Part shown: in pieces, positions 1 through 9,899 of the stretch
Layout: every line of letters begins with the position of its first letter
Position numbering within the stretch: the first letter of the stretch is position 1
Origin: Rhodococcus sp. 1168
GTDB lineage: Bacteria; Actinomycetota; Actinomycetes; Mycobacteriales; Mycobacteriaceae
DNA length: 64,000 bases
Reading direction: 5' to 3'
NCBI RefSeq assembly: GCF_002091955.1
Contig: NZ_MKKY01000036.1
Coordinates: 62,001-126,000 of the forward strand
Program-made: the position numbers and the translations under genes
The notes under the pieces: generated by a model
Told to the model about the DNA's origin: nothing
The model's input: only the letters and a program-made list of their open reading frames with translations
Database searches by the model: none

Positions 1-2361
1 GTCGCCGTCACGAACCTCGGCACCGATACGAATGATGCCGCGCTCGTCGAGGTCAGCGAGGACCTCGTCGGACACGTTCGGAATGTCACGAGTGATCTCC
101 TCGGCACCGAGCTTGGTGTCGCGAGCATCGATCTCGTGCTCCTCGATGTGAATCGAGGTGAGAACATCCTCTTCCACGAGGCGCTGCGAAAGAATGATCG
201 CGTCCTCGTAGTTGTGGCCTTCCCACGGCATGATCGCCACGAGCAGGTTCTTGCCGAGCGCCATTTCACCGTCTTCGGTGCATGGGCCGTCGGCGAGGAC
301 CTGACCGGACTCGACGCGCTGACCCTCGTCCACGATCGGACGCTGGTTGGCACACGTGCCCTGGTTCGAACGCGCAAACTTGCGCATCCGGTAGGTCTTG
401 CGGCTACCGTCGTCGGCCATGACCGTGACGTAGTCGGCGGAGACCTCTTCCACGACACCGGTCATCTCGCTGATCACGACGTCACCTGCATCGACTGCGG
501 CACGCAGTTCCATGCCGGTACCGACGATCGGCGATTCGCTGCGTACCAGCGGAACGGCCTGACGCTGCATGTTCGCACCCATCAGGGCACGGTTGGCATC
601 GTCGTGCTCGAGGAACGGAATCATCGCGGTTGCGACCGAGACCATCTGACGCGGTGAAACGTCCATGTAATCGATGTCCGAGGACGACACGAACTCGACC
701 TCGCCACCCTTACGGCGAACAAGAATCTTGTCCTCGACGAAATGGTCGCTGTCGTCCAGAGGCGCGTTGGCCTGGGCGAGCGTGTGGCGATCCTCTTCGT
801 CGGCCGTCAGGTAGTCGACATCGTCGGTGACCTGGCCGTCGACGACCTTGCGGTACGGGGTCTCGATGAAGCCGAACGGGTTGACCCGTGCGTATACCGA
901 CAGCGAGCCGATCAGACCGATGTTCGGGCCTTCAGGGGTCTCGATGGGGCACATACGGCCGTAGTGCGACGGGTGAACGTCACGAACCTCGAGGCCGGCG
1001 CGCTCACGGGAAAGACCACCCGGTCCGAGAGCCGACAGGCGACGCTTGTGCGTCAGACCCGACAGCGGGTTGTTCTGGTCCATGAACTGCGACAGCTGGG
1101 AGGTTCCGAAGAACTCCTTGATCGCAGCGACGACGGGACGAATGTTGATCAGGGTCTGCGGCGTGATGGCCTCGACATCCTGAGTCGTCATACGTTCGCG
1201 AACGACGCGCTCCATGCGGGAAAGCCCCACGCGGATCTGGTTCTGAATCAGCTCACCGACGGTACGGAGACGACGGTTACCGAAGTGGTCGATGTCGTCG
1301 ACCTCGACGGGAACCTCGACGCCATCGGGTGCCGTCATCGAGGTGTCACCTGCGTGCAAACGCACGAGGTACTCGATGGTGGCGACGATGTCTTCTTCGG
1401 TGAGAGTCGAAGCGACGATCGGCTGACCTGCATTGAGGCCGAGCTTTTTGTTGATCTTGTAGCGACCCACGCGAGCGAGGTCGTAGCGCTTGTCCTTGAA
1501 GAACAAGTTCTCCAGGAGCGTCTGCGCGCTCTCCTTCGTGGGCGGCTCGCCCGGACGCAACTTGCGGTAGATGTCGAGAAGCGCCTCGTCGGTACCAGCT
1601 GTGTTGTCTTTCTCCAGCGTGGCCATGAGGATCTCGGAGAAGCCGAAGCGCTCCGTGATCTGCTCGGTGGACCAGCCGAGAGCCTTCAGCAGCACCGTGA
1701 CGGGCTGGCGACGCTTACGGTCGATACGAACACCGACGGTGTCGCGCTTGTCGACGTCGAACTCCAACCAGGCACCGCGACCAGGAATGACCTTGACGCT
1801 GTGCAGGTCCTTCTCCGTCGTCTTGTCGACCGAATGGTCGAAGTAGACGCCTGGAGAGCGGACGAGCTGGGAGACGACGACACGCTCGGTGCCGTTGATG
1901 ATGAACGTGCCCTTGCCGGTCATCATGGGGAAATCACCCATGAAGACCGTCTGGCTTTTGATCTCACCGGTGTTGTTGTTGATGAACTCGGCCGTCACGA
2001 ACAATGGCGCCGCGTACGTCATGTCCTTGTCTTTGCACTCGTCCATCGAGGCCTTGACCTCGTCGAACCGTGGATCAGAGAAGGAGAGGGACATAGAGCC
2101 CGAGAAGTCCTCGATCGGGGACAGTTCGGTCAGGATGTCCTCGAGACCGCCGGAGACACCACTGTCTCCGCGCGCGGCGGCACGGTCGCGCCAACTCTGC
2201 GCACCTACCAGCCATTCGAAAGAGTCCGTCTGTACATCTAGGAGACCGGGTACCTCCAACGGCTCGCGAATATTCGCGAACGAAACCCTCCTCGGGGCTC
2301 CCGGTGTTCCGACAACTGCCTTGGTCTGGCTAGAGACTGCCAAGATGCGTCCTTCCAGCAC
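1..2361 (-). CDS. rpoB: RNA polymerase beta subunit RpoB (5' part, C-terminus beyond window)
   Basis: Catalytic beta subunit of RNA polymerase; the first 787 codons are present and the gene runs off the left edge. The GTG start at 2361 gives [16 protein letters not shown], matching the annotated mycobacterial N-terminus, followed by the conserved [19 protein letters not shown] block. The rifampicin region (about 1018-1110) reads [15 protein letters not shown] then [17 protein letters not shown], so the Asp, His and Ser residues usually changed in resistant mutants are wild type. A 574 bp non-coding region separates it from the preceding fusion gene, so it probably has its own promoter. Identification is by clear family resemblance; rpoC presumably lies beyond the left edge. 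Confidence 0.98.
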   Translation of the reverse strand, partial: MLEGRILAVSSQTKAVVGTPGAPRRVSFANIREPLEVPGLLDVQTDSFEWLVGAQSWRDRAAARGDSGVSGGLEDILTELSPIEDFSGSMSLSFSDPRFDEVKASMDECKDKDMTYAAPLFVTAEFINNNTGEIKSQTVFMGDFPMMTGKGTFIINGTERVVVSQLVRSPGVYFDHSVDKTTEKDLHSVKVIPGRGAWLEFDVDKRDTVGVRIDRKRRQPVTVLLKALGWSTEQITERFGFSEILMATLEKDNTAGTDEALLDIYRKLRPGEPPTKESAQTLLENLFFKDKRYDLARVGRYKINKKLGLNAGQPIVASTLTEEDIVATIEYLVRLHAGDTSMTAPDGVEVPVEVDDIDHFGNRRLRTVGELIQNQIRVGLSRMERVVRERMTTQDVEAITPQTLINIRPVVAAIKEFFGTSQLSQFMDQNNPLSGLTHKRRLSALGPGGLSRERAGLEVRDVHPSHYGRMCPIETPEGPNIGLIGSLSVYARVNPFGFIETPYRKVVDGQVTDDVDYLTADEEDRHTLAQANAPLDDSDHFVEDKILVRRKGGEVEFVSSSDIDYMDVSPRQMVSVATAMIPFLEHDDANRALMGANMQRQAVPLVRSESPIVGTGMELRAAVDAGDVVISEMTGVVEEVSADYVTVMADDGSRKTYRMRKFARSNQGTCANQRPIVDEGQRVESGQVLADGPCTEDGEMALGKNLLVAIMPWEGHNYEDAIILSQRLVEEDVLTSIHIEEHEIDARDTKLGAEEITRDIPNVSDEVLADLDERGIIRIGAEVRDGD

Positions 2362-2730
2362 CTCACGCGGGTCGCTCGTGCAGTGCGACCGCCGCTGTAT
2401 CTGCTTGCTTAATGTGGGGCGAATTCGCTGGTCACAACCCGAACGAATCCCCATCACAACACCGACGAAGTCATCACTTCGCAGCACAGCAATCGAGAGG
2501 TGGACAGGAGGCACCCAGCGCAACGTCCAAAGGTACCCCATACGTGCACACAGCGCAACAGGGGCATCAAAAGTAGCACCCGGGATTCGATCCTGCGAGG
2601 CCCTGAGAACGGCGAGTCGCAGACCGTGCGTTCGACCGAACACTCCGGTCGTTCACCGCGGGGGTGCTTACGACGACAAGACTGGACCCTGCGCGCCCGC
2701 GCGTCAAGAGGGCCGGTCGGCGAGTCTGCG

Positions 2731-2774
2731 TTCCACGCGTATTCCATGCGCTTTCCATGCGCTTTCCATGCGCT
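2731..2774. repeat. Four tandem 11 bp repeats (TTCCATGCGCT)
   Basis: Units begin at 2731 (diverged, TTCCACGCGTA), 2742, 2753 and 2764; the last three are identical. The 11 bp period is close to one turn of B-DNA, so a protein could contact every unit on one face. They lie about 370-400 bp upstream of the rpoB start codon. Function unknown; no coding frame explains them. Confidence 0.8.
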
Positions 2775-2820
2775 TTACAGTCCGGTTCGGCGGCTCGAAC
2801 CCCACCATCGCTTCGAAGGT

Positions 2821-2863
2821 CCATTCATACGATCAGATGACTTGGGTGCGCCATTCATGCGAT
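2821..2863. repeat. 13 bp direct repeat CCATTCATRCGAT, 30 bp apart
   Basis: Copies at 2821-2833 and 2851-2863 differ at one base. The core CAT(G/A)CG resembles the 11 bp units just downstream, so the two sets may be parts of one protein-binding region before rpoB. Confidence 0.6.
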
Positions 2864-2935
2864 TGGGCCGCGACGTGCCGGGCGGGCAATGGCACTCGAC
2901 CATGCCCACCCGTCACTACCGCTACCTGCTCGTTC

Positions 2936-5497
2936 CTACTTCGTCTCGCGCCAGCGGGTCGCCTCTGCCAGCTCGAAACCGTAGCGGTCGGCCAGCTCTC
3001 CGAGCCGTTCGACATTCGCACCGTCCAGAGCGGTACCGAGGCTACGAAGTTCGAATTGCCGAGACAACGACAACAACATCGTCTCGGCGAAGCATGCGTA
3101 AGTCAGGCCAGGTGCGAGGCCGAAAGTAAGACCGAAGTCCGACCCCTCGGGCAGACGCACGATGCCACCGTCGAACACGGTCACGTCCGGGCGGACGAGG
3201 CCGACGTCGTAAGGAATGTTCGGCGGCTGAGCGACGTCACATACAATCGCATTCGGAGCCAGGTCGACCGCTTCGATCAGCGCATGTGGGGCCGACGTCG
3301 CCGCGATCACGATATGTGCGCGCGCAACGCCCGCCGTCGGATCGTCGAAGAATTCCAGATGCCCCGATCCGATCAGGTCGTCGACCGAGCCCCCTGCCCG
3401 CTCTGCAGCAATTGCCAGCGCACCTCTCCCCCCACGCGCGGCAGCTGCGATTTCGATTGCCGCATCCCATAGTTTCGGGGCAATCTGCCCTCGTTCACCG
3501 GGACGGCCCACCAAAGTGACGGTGCCGACGTCGGGCGCCAATGCACGCGCGATCGTCCGACCGATTGCACCCGCGGCACCGAGGATGGTCACCCGCAGAT
3601 CTGCAAGGTCGAGCCCACGCTCAGCACATACACGGCGCACCGCGCGGATACTGGCTGCTGCAGTGAACGAGTTACCTGTCGTCACGACGCCCGACATCTC
3701 ACCGAGCGCCAGGCCGTTGGCGGTGACCACCGAGGAATACCCGCCCAAACCCACAACTTCTGCACCCGCGTCGAATGCCAACTGCACTGCCGCCGACACC
3801 GACGCCACCGCTACTTCGGCAGGCAGCTTGAGCAGTGCCGCCGAGGTGTACGGCAATCCGATCAGGTACCCGTGTGCGGCAACCCCAGATGTCGGAACAA
3901 CCCGACCACTGCCGATAACGAACGGAGACGGATTCAATTCCGAAGTTGCCGAGGCGAATCGATTCAACAGTTCCGCTCGTTCGGCATGTGTGAATTCGAC
4001 GAGAGTCGGATCGAACGCACCGAACACCTCCAAGTTCAAGGGGTGCGCGATGAAGCCGAATCGGTGGTCGTTCTCCTGCGCCGGTAGGTGCGGGATCCGC
4101 CGGGCCCCGGTCGGATATACCGTCGGCTCCGCTTTGGCCGGCCGTCCGACGAGGTGGCCGATCAGGCCTCCCAGATCACCCTCTGCCACGAAGGCGAGGG
4201 CACGATCCAACGCTGCCACGAATTGACGGCATTCGGAGTCGGACACGGTCAGCGGTGGCTCGACGCGAAGCACCCGCGCCCCGAACAGTGTCGGCGCGAG
4301 ACGTATTCCTTCGACCCGTGACAGGTAGGAGGAGATCATCACCGCAAGATTCTGCTGATGCGCGATGGAACCGAGGAGTGACTGCACACCCACGAAGTTG
4401 ATGTCTTCCGTCAGCTCGACGCCGAGGAGAAGTCCGCGTCCACGGACGTCGGTGACGACCGACGGATACTTCCGTGCGATCCTCTCGAGCTCACCCTTCA
4501 ACACCTCACCACAGTCGCGGACTCTCCGGACCAGTGCCTGGCTATCGGCGATCAATTCATCCACTACTGCCACTCCGACGCGAGCGGTCAATGCATTTCC
4601 GGCGAACGTCGAAGTATGTCGGAGAGAAAAGCTTTCGCCAACCAGCTCCGGCTTGCACAGCACTGCGCCACTGGGGAGAACACCGCCGCCCAGGGCCTTG
4701 GCAAGCGTCAGGATGTCCGGCACTACTGATTCGTGTTCACATGCGAACAGCCTTCCTGTTCGCCCCAGGCCGGTCTGCACTTCGTCGAGGGCCATGAGAA
4801 CTCCATGCGCAGAGCAGATTTCACGAACTCGACGCAGATATCCCTCCGGTGGCGTGATCACTCCACCCTCTCCCTGAATGGGTTCGACCACGAATACCGC
4901 GTACTGATCCGGATTGTCGGTGAGCGCCACCTCCAGCGCGTCACTGTCACCGAACGCAATGGTGGCAAACCCGGGGGCCGGAGCCCCGAAACCCGCCTGA
5001 TACTTCGCATTTCCGGTGGCCGACAGCGCGCCCAGCGTCTTTCCGTGAAAACTGTTGTGTGTGCTGAGAACTCCCAGCCGCCCCGTCGCCGAACGTGCGA
5101 TCTTGATGGCGACCTCCACCGCCTCGGCGCCACTGTTGACAAACGTGACACGCCCCAATCCGGCAGGCGCGGCAGCAACCAAACTCGACGCAAGATCCCC
5201 GGCTGCAGAGAGCACCGCCGGCTGCACGAAGACGGCCTCACCACTGTTGCGTACGGCGTCCATCGCCTGCCACACAGCGCGAGGATTGTGCCCGAAAGGC
5301 AAGGCTCCATAGGCGCCCGCGAAATCGAGATAGCTTCGACCTTCGGCGTCGAACAAGACGGTGCCCTCGCCCCGGACGTACTCGGTGTCCAGGTCGACAG
5401 CGCTCAACAGCCGCATCAGCTCGGGGTTCACCCGCTCCGAAAATCCGACCCTTCCGGAGGACTGCGTTGAAACTCGTGCAATTGTCGTGTCGGTCAT
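2936..5497 (-). CDS. Fusion of class-III aminotransferase and acyl-ACP-reductase-like domain
   Basis: 853-residue two-domain protein. Residues 20-440 are a PLP-dependent class-III aminotransferase with NSGAEAVEVA (121-130), THNSFHGKT, EPIQGEGGV, DEVQTGLGRTGR with PLP-contacting Asp238, and LTLAKALGGG with the likely Schiff-base Lys267. Residues 478-853 resemble long-chain acyl-ACP reductase (AAR, aldehyde-forming): GLGGYSSVV, TTGNSFTAA, Rossmann motif GAAGAIG (640-646), DGGIV, and ACFAETMLL with Cys802 at the position of the acyl-accepting cysteine of cyanobacterial AAR. I infer reduction of a fatty acyl thioester to an aldehyde followed by transamination to an amine, as proposed for TamH in tambjamine synthesis, here with the domains in the opposite order. 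ATG start follows a GGAG ribosome-binding site. It stands alone between the Mce-associated genes and rpoB. Confidence 0.85.
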   Translation of the reverse strand: MTDTTIARVSTQSSGRVGFSERVNPELMRLLSAVDLDTEYVRGEGTVLFDAEGRSYLDFAGAYGALPFGHNPRAVWQAMDAVRNSGEAVFVQPAVLSAAGDLASSLVAAAPAGLGRVTFVNSGAEAVEVAIKIARSATGRLGVLSTHNSFHGKTLGALSATGNAKYQAGFGAPAPGFATIAFGDSDALEVALTDNPDQYAVFVVEPIQGEGGVITPPEGYLRRVREICSAHGVLMALDEVQTGLGRTGRLFACEHESVVPDILTLAKALGGGVLPSGAVLCKPELVGESFSLRHTSTFAGNALTARVGVAVVDELIADSQALVRRVRDCGEVLKGELERIARKYPSVVTDVRGRGLLLGVELTEDINFVGVQSLLGSIAHQQNLAVMISSYLSRVEGIRLAPTLFGARVLRVEPPLTVSDSECRQFVAALDRALAFVAEGDLGGLIGHLVGRPAKAEPTVYPTGARRIPHLPAQENDHRFGFIAHPLNLEVFGAFDPTLVEFTHAERAELLNRFASATSELNPSPFVIGSGRVVPTSGVAAHGYLIGLPYTSAALLKLPAEVAVASVSAAVQLAFDAGAEVVGLGGYSSVVTANGLALGEMSGVVTTGNSFTAAASIRAVRRVCAERGLDLADLRVTILGAAGAIGRTIARALAPDVGTVTLVGRPGERGQIAPKLWDAAIEIAAAARGGRGALAIAAERAGGSVDDLIGSGHLEFFDDPTAGVARAHIVIAATSAPHALIEAVDLAPNAIVCDVAQPPNIPYDVGLVRPDVTVFDGGIVRLPEGSDFGLTFGLAPGLTYACFAETMLLSLSRQFELRSLGTALDGANVERLGELADRYGFELAEATRWRETK

Positions 5498-5709
5498 GAC
5501 TGCTCCGTGATCTCGCGAAACCCGCCCCTGGCCGCCCGCGCACCCCTGCGGCGACCTCGAGCAACCAGAGCTCGCCCCACTGCAGGACGCAATCGCGATG
5601 TTAACCGCCGATTGCGTCTACCCTCGCGGTGAACCCACTCACATGCACGCATCGGACCGATGAAAACAACACCATCCAACCAATCGTGGAATGCGAAAAG
5701 AGAACGGCA

Positions 5710-6489
5710 CTACTTGTCCGACAGCGCCGACAACAGCCACTTCCCGTCGACCTTCTCGAGATTGATGGTGATCGGTCCTTCGGCATTGCCTTGCGCGACC
5801 CCGGCCTGTGTCGCACTGACATTCAGGTTCGCTAAAAGTTCGGCTTTGCCGTCCTCGAGGATGGTGACGCCGATGTCGGTCAAGCTGGCCTCTGTAGCCG
5901 TCTGGGTCTGCAGAACTGCCGACTTCGTTGTCTCGGCCGCCTTGTCGAAATCGGACAGCATCTGCGGATTGAGGTACGACCGAGCATTGTCGAAATCCTC
6001 GTCGATGGTCGTGTCCTTGTACGAGTACAAAGTTACGACGGCGTCCGTCGCAGCACGAGTGGCCTCCGATGTTGCGCCCTGATCTACCCAAGCCTGGTTG
6101 TCGATCGTCGCCCCGGGTCGAAATGCCGCAACCACGGCAAACGCGGCAAGTGCGACGGCGACTACGCCGACCACGATCACCGGTTTCCAATTCGTTCGAT
6201 TCGAAGCGGTGACAGCGCCGGCTTTCGGAGCCTCGACGGGCTGTGTCGTGTCCGTTTTCTCCGCCTTCGCAGTGGACACCTTCGGCGTCGCAGAGGACGT
6301 CGTGTCGGCCGCTGCTGTACCGCCGGAGGGACTGACACCGGATGCAGTCGCCACCGAGGGTGCTTCTCGGATTGCAGAATCCTGCACCTGTTCAGGGCCT
6401 TCGCTCGGAGGTCGGTTCGATCCGGCGACCTTCTTGCGGGCCTTGCTGGTGGTGTTGGGTGGAACTATTTTCCGGCGCTGAGGAGGCAC
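5710..6489 (-). CDS. Mce-associated membrane protein (first of two)
   Basis: About 259 residues: a Ser/Thr/Ala-rich cytoplasmic segment (1-95), one membrane segment (PVIVVGVVAVALAAFAVVAAF) and an extracytoplasmic domain of the Mam type, with the typical alternating helices and a closing GKWLLSALSDK strand. Such proteins are thought to stabilise Mce transport complexes. I chose GTG 6489 because AAGGAG lies nine bases upstream; a TTG three codons earlier would directly abut that site. It is the last gene of the mce cluster, 71 bp after its paralogue. Confidence 0.8.
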   Translation of the reverse strand: MPPQRRKIVPPNTTSKARKKVAGSNRPPSEGPEQVQDSAIREAPSVATASGVSPSGGTAAADTTSSATPKVSTAKAEKTDTTQPVEAPKAGAVTASNRTNWKPVIVVGVVAVALAAFAVVAAFRPGATIDNQAWVDQGATSEATRAATDAVVTLYSYKDTTIDEDFDNARSYLNPQMLSDFDKAAETTKSAVLQTQTATEASLTDIGVTILEDGKAELLANLNVSATQAGVAQGNAEGPITINLEKVDGKWLLSALSDK

Positions 6490-6560
6490 TGCGGACAACT
6501 CCTTGTGAGATACGTTCTTCGACCTACGCAGATGTGGTTCGACGAAACATCCGGATGGAC

Positions 6561-7268
6561 TTACGGTCCACCGGTTGCGTCGGGTTCTGCTGGGGGACCT
6601 TCGACTGTGGACGGTGCTGCGTTCTGATCCGTCGGCACTGCATTCGGATCGACCGGCTGTGCATTCGGACCCGTCGGCACCGCGTCCGGGTCGACAACAC
6701 CGTTGTCAAGGGCGATTCCGGTCCCTACGGGGTCGACCTTGTTGGCCTTCCACGTACCGTCCACTTCTTCCATGAACAGACGCAAGGTCAGCTTGCTTTT
6801 GACTGCGGGGCGATCCGGCCAGGTCGTGGTCGTGGCGATGACCACGAGCGCCGTTGCAGTCCCCTCGTCGGCACTGAGTTCGGTGAGGGTCCCGTGCAGC
6901 AGTTCGGCTGAACCCTTGGCACCCGAATCGCGCACTTCGTCGGAAATGCTGGACTGAGTGGAAGTCAGGTCGTTCAACATCGAGTCACCGGTGATAGAGG
7001 ACTTCATGTCCTCGAACGACTGGTCGATATTGGCAGCATCGACGGTGTTGAGATTGATAGCCACCTGCTGCGCACCGGTCAACGCGGAATCACGCGTGTC
7101 GGCGATGGGCTTGTCGACGAAGAGCGCTTTCCCCCAGCCAATGCCGAACCACACCGCAGCGACGAGTGCCGCGACGGCAACGATGGATACGCCGATCAAG
7201 ACCGGCCTGGCTTTGTTCTTCGCCCCAGGAGACGACGGTGTCGCCTCCTGGGTGTCGGTGTTTGACAT
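6561..7268 (-). CDS. Mce-associated membrane protein (second of two)
   Basis: About 235 residues: short cytoplasmic N-terminus, membrane segment VLIGVSIVAVAALVAAVWFGIGW, Mam-type extracytoplasmic domain, then a Pro/Asp/Asn-rich tail with PTGPNAQPVDPNAVPTDQNA-like repeats. Family members act with Mce transporters. Possible starts are ATG 7268, GTG 7271 and GTG 7277; I prefer the ATG. It lies 91 bp after mceF, and a palindrome (7291-7305) in that gap suggests a separate, regulated promoter for the two Mam genes. Confidence 0.8.
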   Translation of the reverse strand: MSNTDTQEATPSSPGAKNKARPVLIGVSIVAVAALVAAVWFGIGWGKALFVDKPIADTRDSALTGAQQVAINLNTVDAANIDQSFEDMKSSITGDSMLNDLTSTQSSISDEVRDSGAKGSAELLHGTLTELSADEGTATALVVIATTTTWPDRPAVKSKLTLRLFMEEVDGTWKANKVDPVGTGIALDNGVVDPDAVPTGPNAQPVDPNAVPTDQNAAPSTVEGPPAEPDATGGP

Positions 7269-7290
7269 CACACTCACAACCCTACTACTC

Positions 7291-7305
7291 AGTAACTTAG
7301 TTACT
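7291..7305. promoter_or_regulatory. Perfect AGTAAC-TTA-GTTACT palindrome before the Mam genes
   Basis: Six-base arms around a three-base centre, typical of a TetR/GntR-size operator. It lies 22-37 bp upstream of the ATG of the second Mam gene, and a TAGGGT hexamer (7284-7279 on the minus strand) follows it. No regulator gene is adjacent, so the ligand and protein are unknown. Confidence 0.5.
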
Positions 7306-7359
7306 TGTCTTCTATCATTCCGTCGGTAAGAACGCAGCCACCGCCCACGCTACCGACGC

Positions 7360-8607
7360 TTACTTCGGCGACGCTCCAACGACGGGAGCCAGCTGAGTGG
7401 CAATCGGATTCAAGTTGAGCTTGTCCGGATCGACCTTCGGCTTCAGATCCCAGGGTTGGGGTGTCGCCGGGTCTGCGAAAACGATGCGGTTCGAGCTACG
7501 CACGCCGGTGATACTGCCCTGTGGTGTCGCACAATTCGCTTGCAAGTTCAGCGGATAGTTTTCCTGGGTCGGATCGAAGTTCGGGTTCTTCGCCTTCTCC
7601 TCGTCAAGAATTGCCTGCGAAGCCTCGTAACCGATGGTGCACGGCGGTGGATTGTTCGTTTCCAGCAACAAACCCTGGTGAATCGTCCCGTCACCCGGTG
7701 TGAGGGTGCCGGCTCCCGCGGCCAAGGCAGGCAGGAAGATCAGTAAGGGCCTCAGTGCCATCGCACGCGGTGCGGCAAGCGAGGTCACCGAGTTGATGTT
7801 CGTCAGATCGGTCGTCAACGCTGGTCCGCCGTCGGCGATCAAGGCACCCACCTGATCGCTTGCCGCTGTCCCGGTATTGATGAGGCGCCTGATATCGGGG
7901 TCGTTGCTTCGCAGCTGGGCGGTGACGTTGTTCAGATCGTTGCTGAATTGCCGAATCGACGAGGACTGTTCGGACTGCGTGTCCAGAACTGTTCGGGTGT
8001 CGCGAACGAGCGCGAGCGTCTGGGGTAACGCTTCGTTACCGGTCTCCGTCAGTGTTCCGAGCGAATCGATCAGTAGCTGCAGGTCGTCGCCCTTGCCGTT
8101 GAAAGCGGTGCCGAGTTCCTTCACTACGGTGGTCAGATTCTTCGTCGGAACCGAACTCACCAGCCGATCGGTGCTCGCGAGCACCTCCTCCACCGGAACA
8201 GGAGTCGCGGTGTTCGCCTCGGTGATGATCGAACCGTCTTCCAGATACGGTCCCTCGTCGCTGGTCGGCTGCAGATCGACATACTGCTCTCCGATTGCAG
8301 ATCTGTTGGCCACCACTGCTTTTGCCGAAGACGGAATACTCGGACCGCCATCGTTCAACAGCAACTCCACGTTGATGCCGTCCGAGGTCAACGACAAAGC
8401 GCCGACAGTTCCCACGGGCACACCTCGGTAGGTCACTTCGGCATTCTTGAAGATGCCCCCGGAGTCCGCGAACTGAGCATTGACGCTGTACTGCCCGAAA
8501 CCGAGCAGATTGTCGAGACGAACGTACTTTCCACCGACGTAAAGAACGCCGAGCACGGCGACGAGGACGAACCCGATGAGCTGAAATTTGACCAGCCTCG
8601 ACCTCAC
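7360..8607 (-). CDS. mceF: Mce family protein MceF
   Basis: 415 residues; N-terminal membrane anchor (FQLIGFVLVAVLGVLYVGGKYV) and MCE/MlaD domain with TYRGVPVGTVGAL and IGEQYVDL motifs, then a long helical region and a Pro/Asn-rich C-terminus. MceF is one of six hexamer-forming subunits thought to make a periplasmic lipid channel. GTG start overlaps the mceE stop (8604-8607). Substrate cannot be told from sequence; mce4-type steroid and mce1-type fatty-acid importers share this architecture. Confidence 0.92.
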   Translation of the reverse strand: MRSRLVKFQLIGFVLVAVLGVLYVGGKYVRLDNLLGFGQYSVNAQFADSGGIFKNAEVTYRGVPVGTVGALSLTSDGINVELLLNDGGPSIPSSAKAVVANRSAIGEQYVDLQPTSDEGPYLEDGSIITEANTATPVPVEEVLASTDRLVSSVPTKNLTTVVKELGTAFNGKGDDLQLLIDSLGTLTETGNEALPQTLALVRDTRTVLDTQSEQSSSIRQFSNDLNNVTAQLRSNDPDIRRLINTGTAASDQVGALIADGGPALTTDLTNINSVTSLAAPRAMALRPLLIFLPALAAGAGTLTPGDGTIHQGLLLETNNPPPCTIGYEASQAILDEEKAKNPNFDPTQENYPLNLQANCATPQGSITGVRSSNRIVFADPATPQPWDLKPKVDPDKLNLNPIATQLAPVVGASPK

Positions 8608-9899
8608 TGTCCACCTCCGAATTGCTCGATCAAATCATTGAGCGGACCGAACGGGGTCGGTTCCGCCCCACCGTTCGCAACTGCAGATACCGGCTCCGTT
8701 CCTGGTGCCACGGGCACACCGGGCGCGGGTGCGGGGGCAGGAGTGATCGGCGGCAACGGCAGCAACGAGACGGTCGGCCAGCCTGGGCGTGGGCCGTTGC
8801 CGTTGTAGTACGGGTTCGTCGGGTCGACCAACGGCAATGTGTCACCGTACTTCGGCGGGATGTACACCGGATCGCCCTCTCCGACACCGAAGTTGCGTAG
8901 CGCAGTTCCGATCGTCAAGTCTAGTGAGAGGAACAGATTGGCGGAGTTTCCCTGAGTGACCTCCTCGATGCCGTCGGGGAATGGAAGGGTCGGAACCAAC
9001 GGCAACGAGGAGACGATGTCGTCTGCCGAGGCCGCAAGTGCTTGTAGCGTCGGCCGCAACGCGCGCAGATCGGCGATGAGATCGTCCTTCGACTGCTCGA
9101 TGACATCGGTACCGACAGCGCCGAGACGATCCAACTGAGACAACATCTGAGTGAGCTGCGGACGCTGCTGCTCCAACGTCTCGGTCGCGATCGGGAGGTC
9201 CTGCAACACCCTGTCGATCTTCTCAGTCTGACCGCTGACCTCGGTCGTCAGAACATCGAGTCCGTCCAAAGCCCTCGTGATGTCGTTGCGCTGCTCGTCC
9301 AACCCGCCGATCAGCGTGTTCGCCTGTTCGAGCAAACTGCGGGTCGTCCCCTCGCGACCGGCGAAAGCCGCGTTGAGCTCCTTCACGATCGGCGCGAGCT
9401 GACCGACGCCACCGCCGTTCAGTAACAACGACAATGCACCCAGTACCTGCTCGATATTGATTGTCGCGCGAGTCCGATCCAGGGGAATCGTGTCACCGTC
9501 GGATAGCTTCTGCGGATCCGCATCACCCTCGGGCACCGTGAGCTGGATGAACTTCTCACCGAGGATCGACGTCTGTTCCACCGCAGCAAAAGCATTGGCA
9601 GGCAGATCCACCGAGTTGTTGACGACGACACCTACGTTGGCCGTCCACTCCCCGTCCGCGACTGTGATCGAGTCGACGCGACCGACCTGGACGCCGTCGA
9701 CCTTGACTGTCGACTGTGGAACCAGATCGAGAACGTCCTCGAATTGAATGGTCAGATGCATCGGGTCACTGCCGGTGTCCGCGCCACCTGGTAGTGGAAT
9801 CGAATAGACGCCCTGCGAGCACGCGGTGGCCGACAACGCGACGACGGTAGCCCCGACAATGGCGACGAGAGGGCGCCTACCTATTTTCGACATGCTCAT
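8604..9899 (-). CDS. mceE: Mce family lipoprotein MceE
   Basis: 431 residues. Signal sequence ends in LSATAC with Cys27 as the likely lipidated residue, the feature that separates MceE (LprK-like) from other Mce subunits. MCE domain contains [14 protein letters not shown] and ILGEKFIQL, followed by helical repeats and a Pro-rich C-terminus. Its start overlaps the mceD stop by ATGA (9896-9899), so translation is probably coupled. It would act outside the membrane as part of the Mce lipid channel. Confidence 0.93.
   Translation of the reverse strand: MSMSKIGRRPLVAIVGATVVALSATACSQGVYSIPLPGGADTGSDPMHLTIQFEDVLDLVPQSTVKVDGVQVGRVDSITVADGEWTANVGVVVNNSVDLPANAFAAVEQTSILGEKFIQLTVPEGDADPQKLSDGDTIPLDRTRATINIEQVLGALSLLLNGGGVGQLAPIVKELNAAFAGREGTTRSLLEQANTLIGGLDEQRNDITRALDGLDVLTTEVSGQTEKIDRVLQDLPIATETLEQQRPQLTQMLSQLDRLGAVGTDVIEQSKDDLIADLRALRPTLQALAASADDIVSSLPLVPTLPFPDGIEEVTQGNSANLFLSLDLTIGTALRNFGVGEGDPVYIPPKYGDTLPLVDPTNPYYNGNGPRPGWPTVSLLPLPPITPAPAPAPGVPVAPGTEPVSAVANGGAEPTPFGPLNDLIEQFGGGQ

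Larger units (their letters stand above)
2362..2935. other. 574 bp intergenic region upstream of rpoB
   Basis: No convincing gene. It must hold the rpoB promoter and leader on the minus strand, but I cannot place a -35/-10 pair with confidence. It contains a run of 11 bp repeats (2731-2774) and a 13 bp direct repeat (2821-2833 and 2851-2863), described separately. Open frames here on either strand resemble no family. Confidence 0.6.

Noticed and set aside
1018..1110. Rifampicin-resistance mutations in rpoB
   Set aside because: The residues commonly changed (Asp, His, Ser in the core region) are all wild type.
742..2241. 499-codon plus-strand open frame opposite rpoB
   Set aside because: Shadow of the rpoB reading frame in GC-rich DNA; translation has no domain pattern and rpoB is unmistakable on the other strand.
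1889..3472. 527-codon plus-strand open frame spanning the rpoB start and the fusion gene end
   Set aside because: Crosses two genes and the intergenic repeats, low-complexity composition, no family resemblance.
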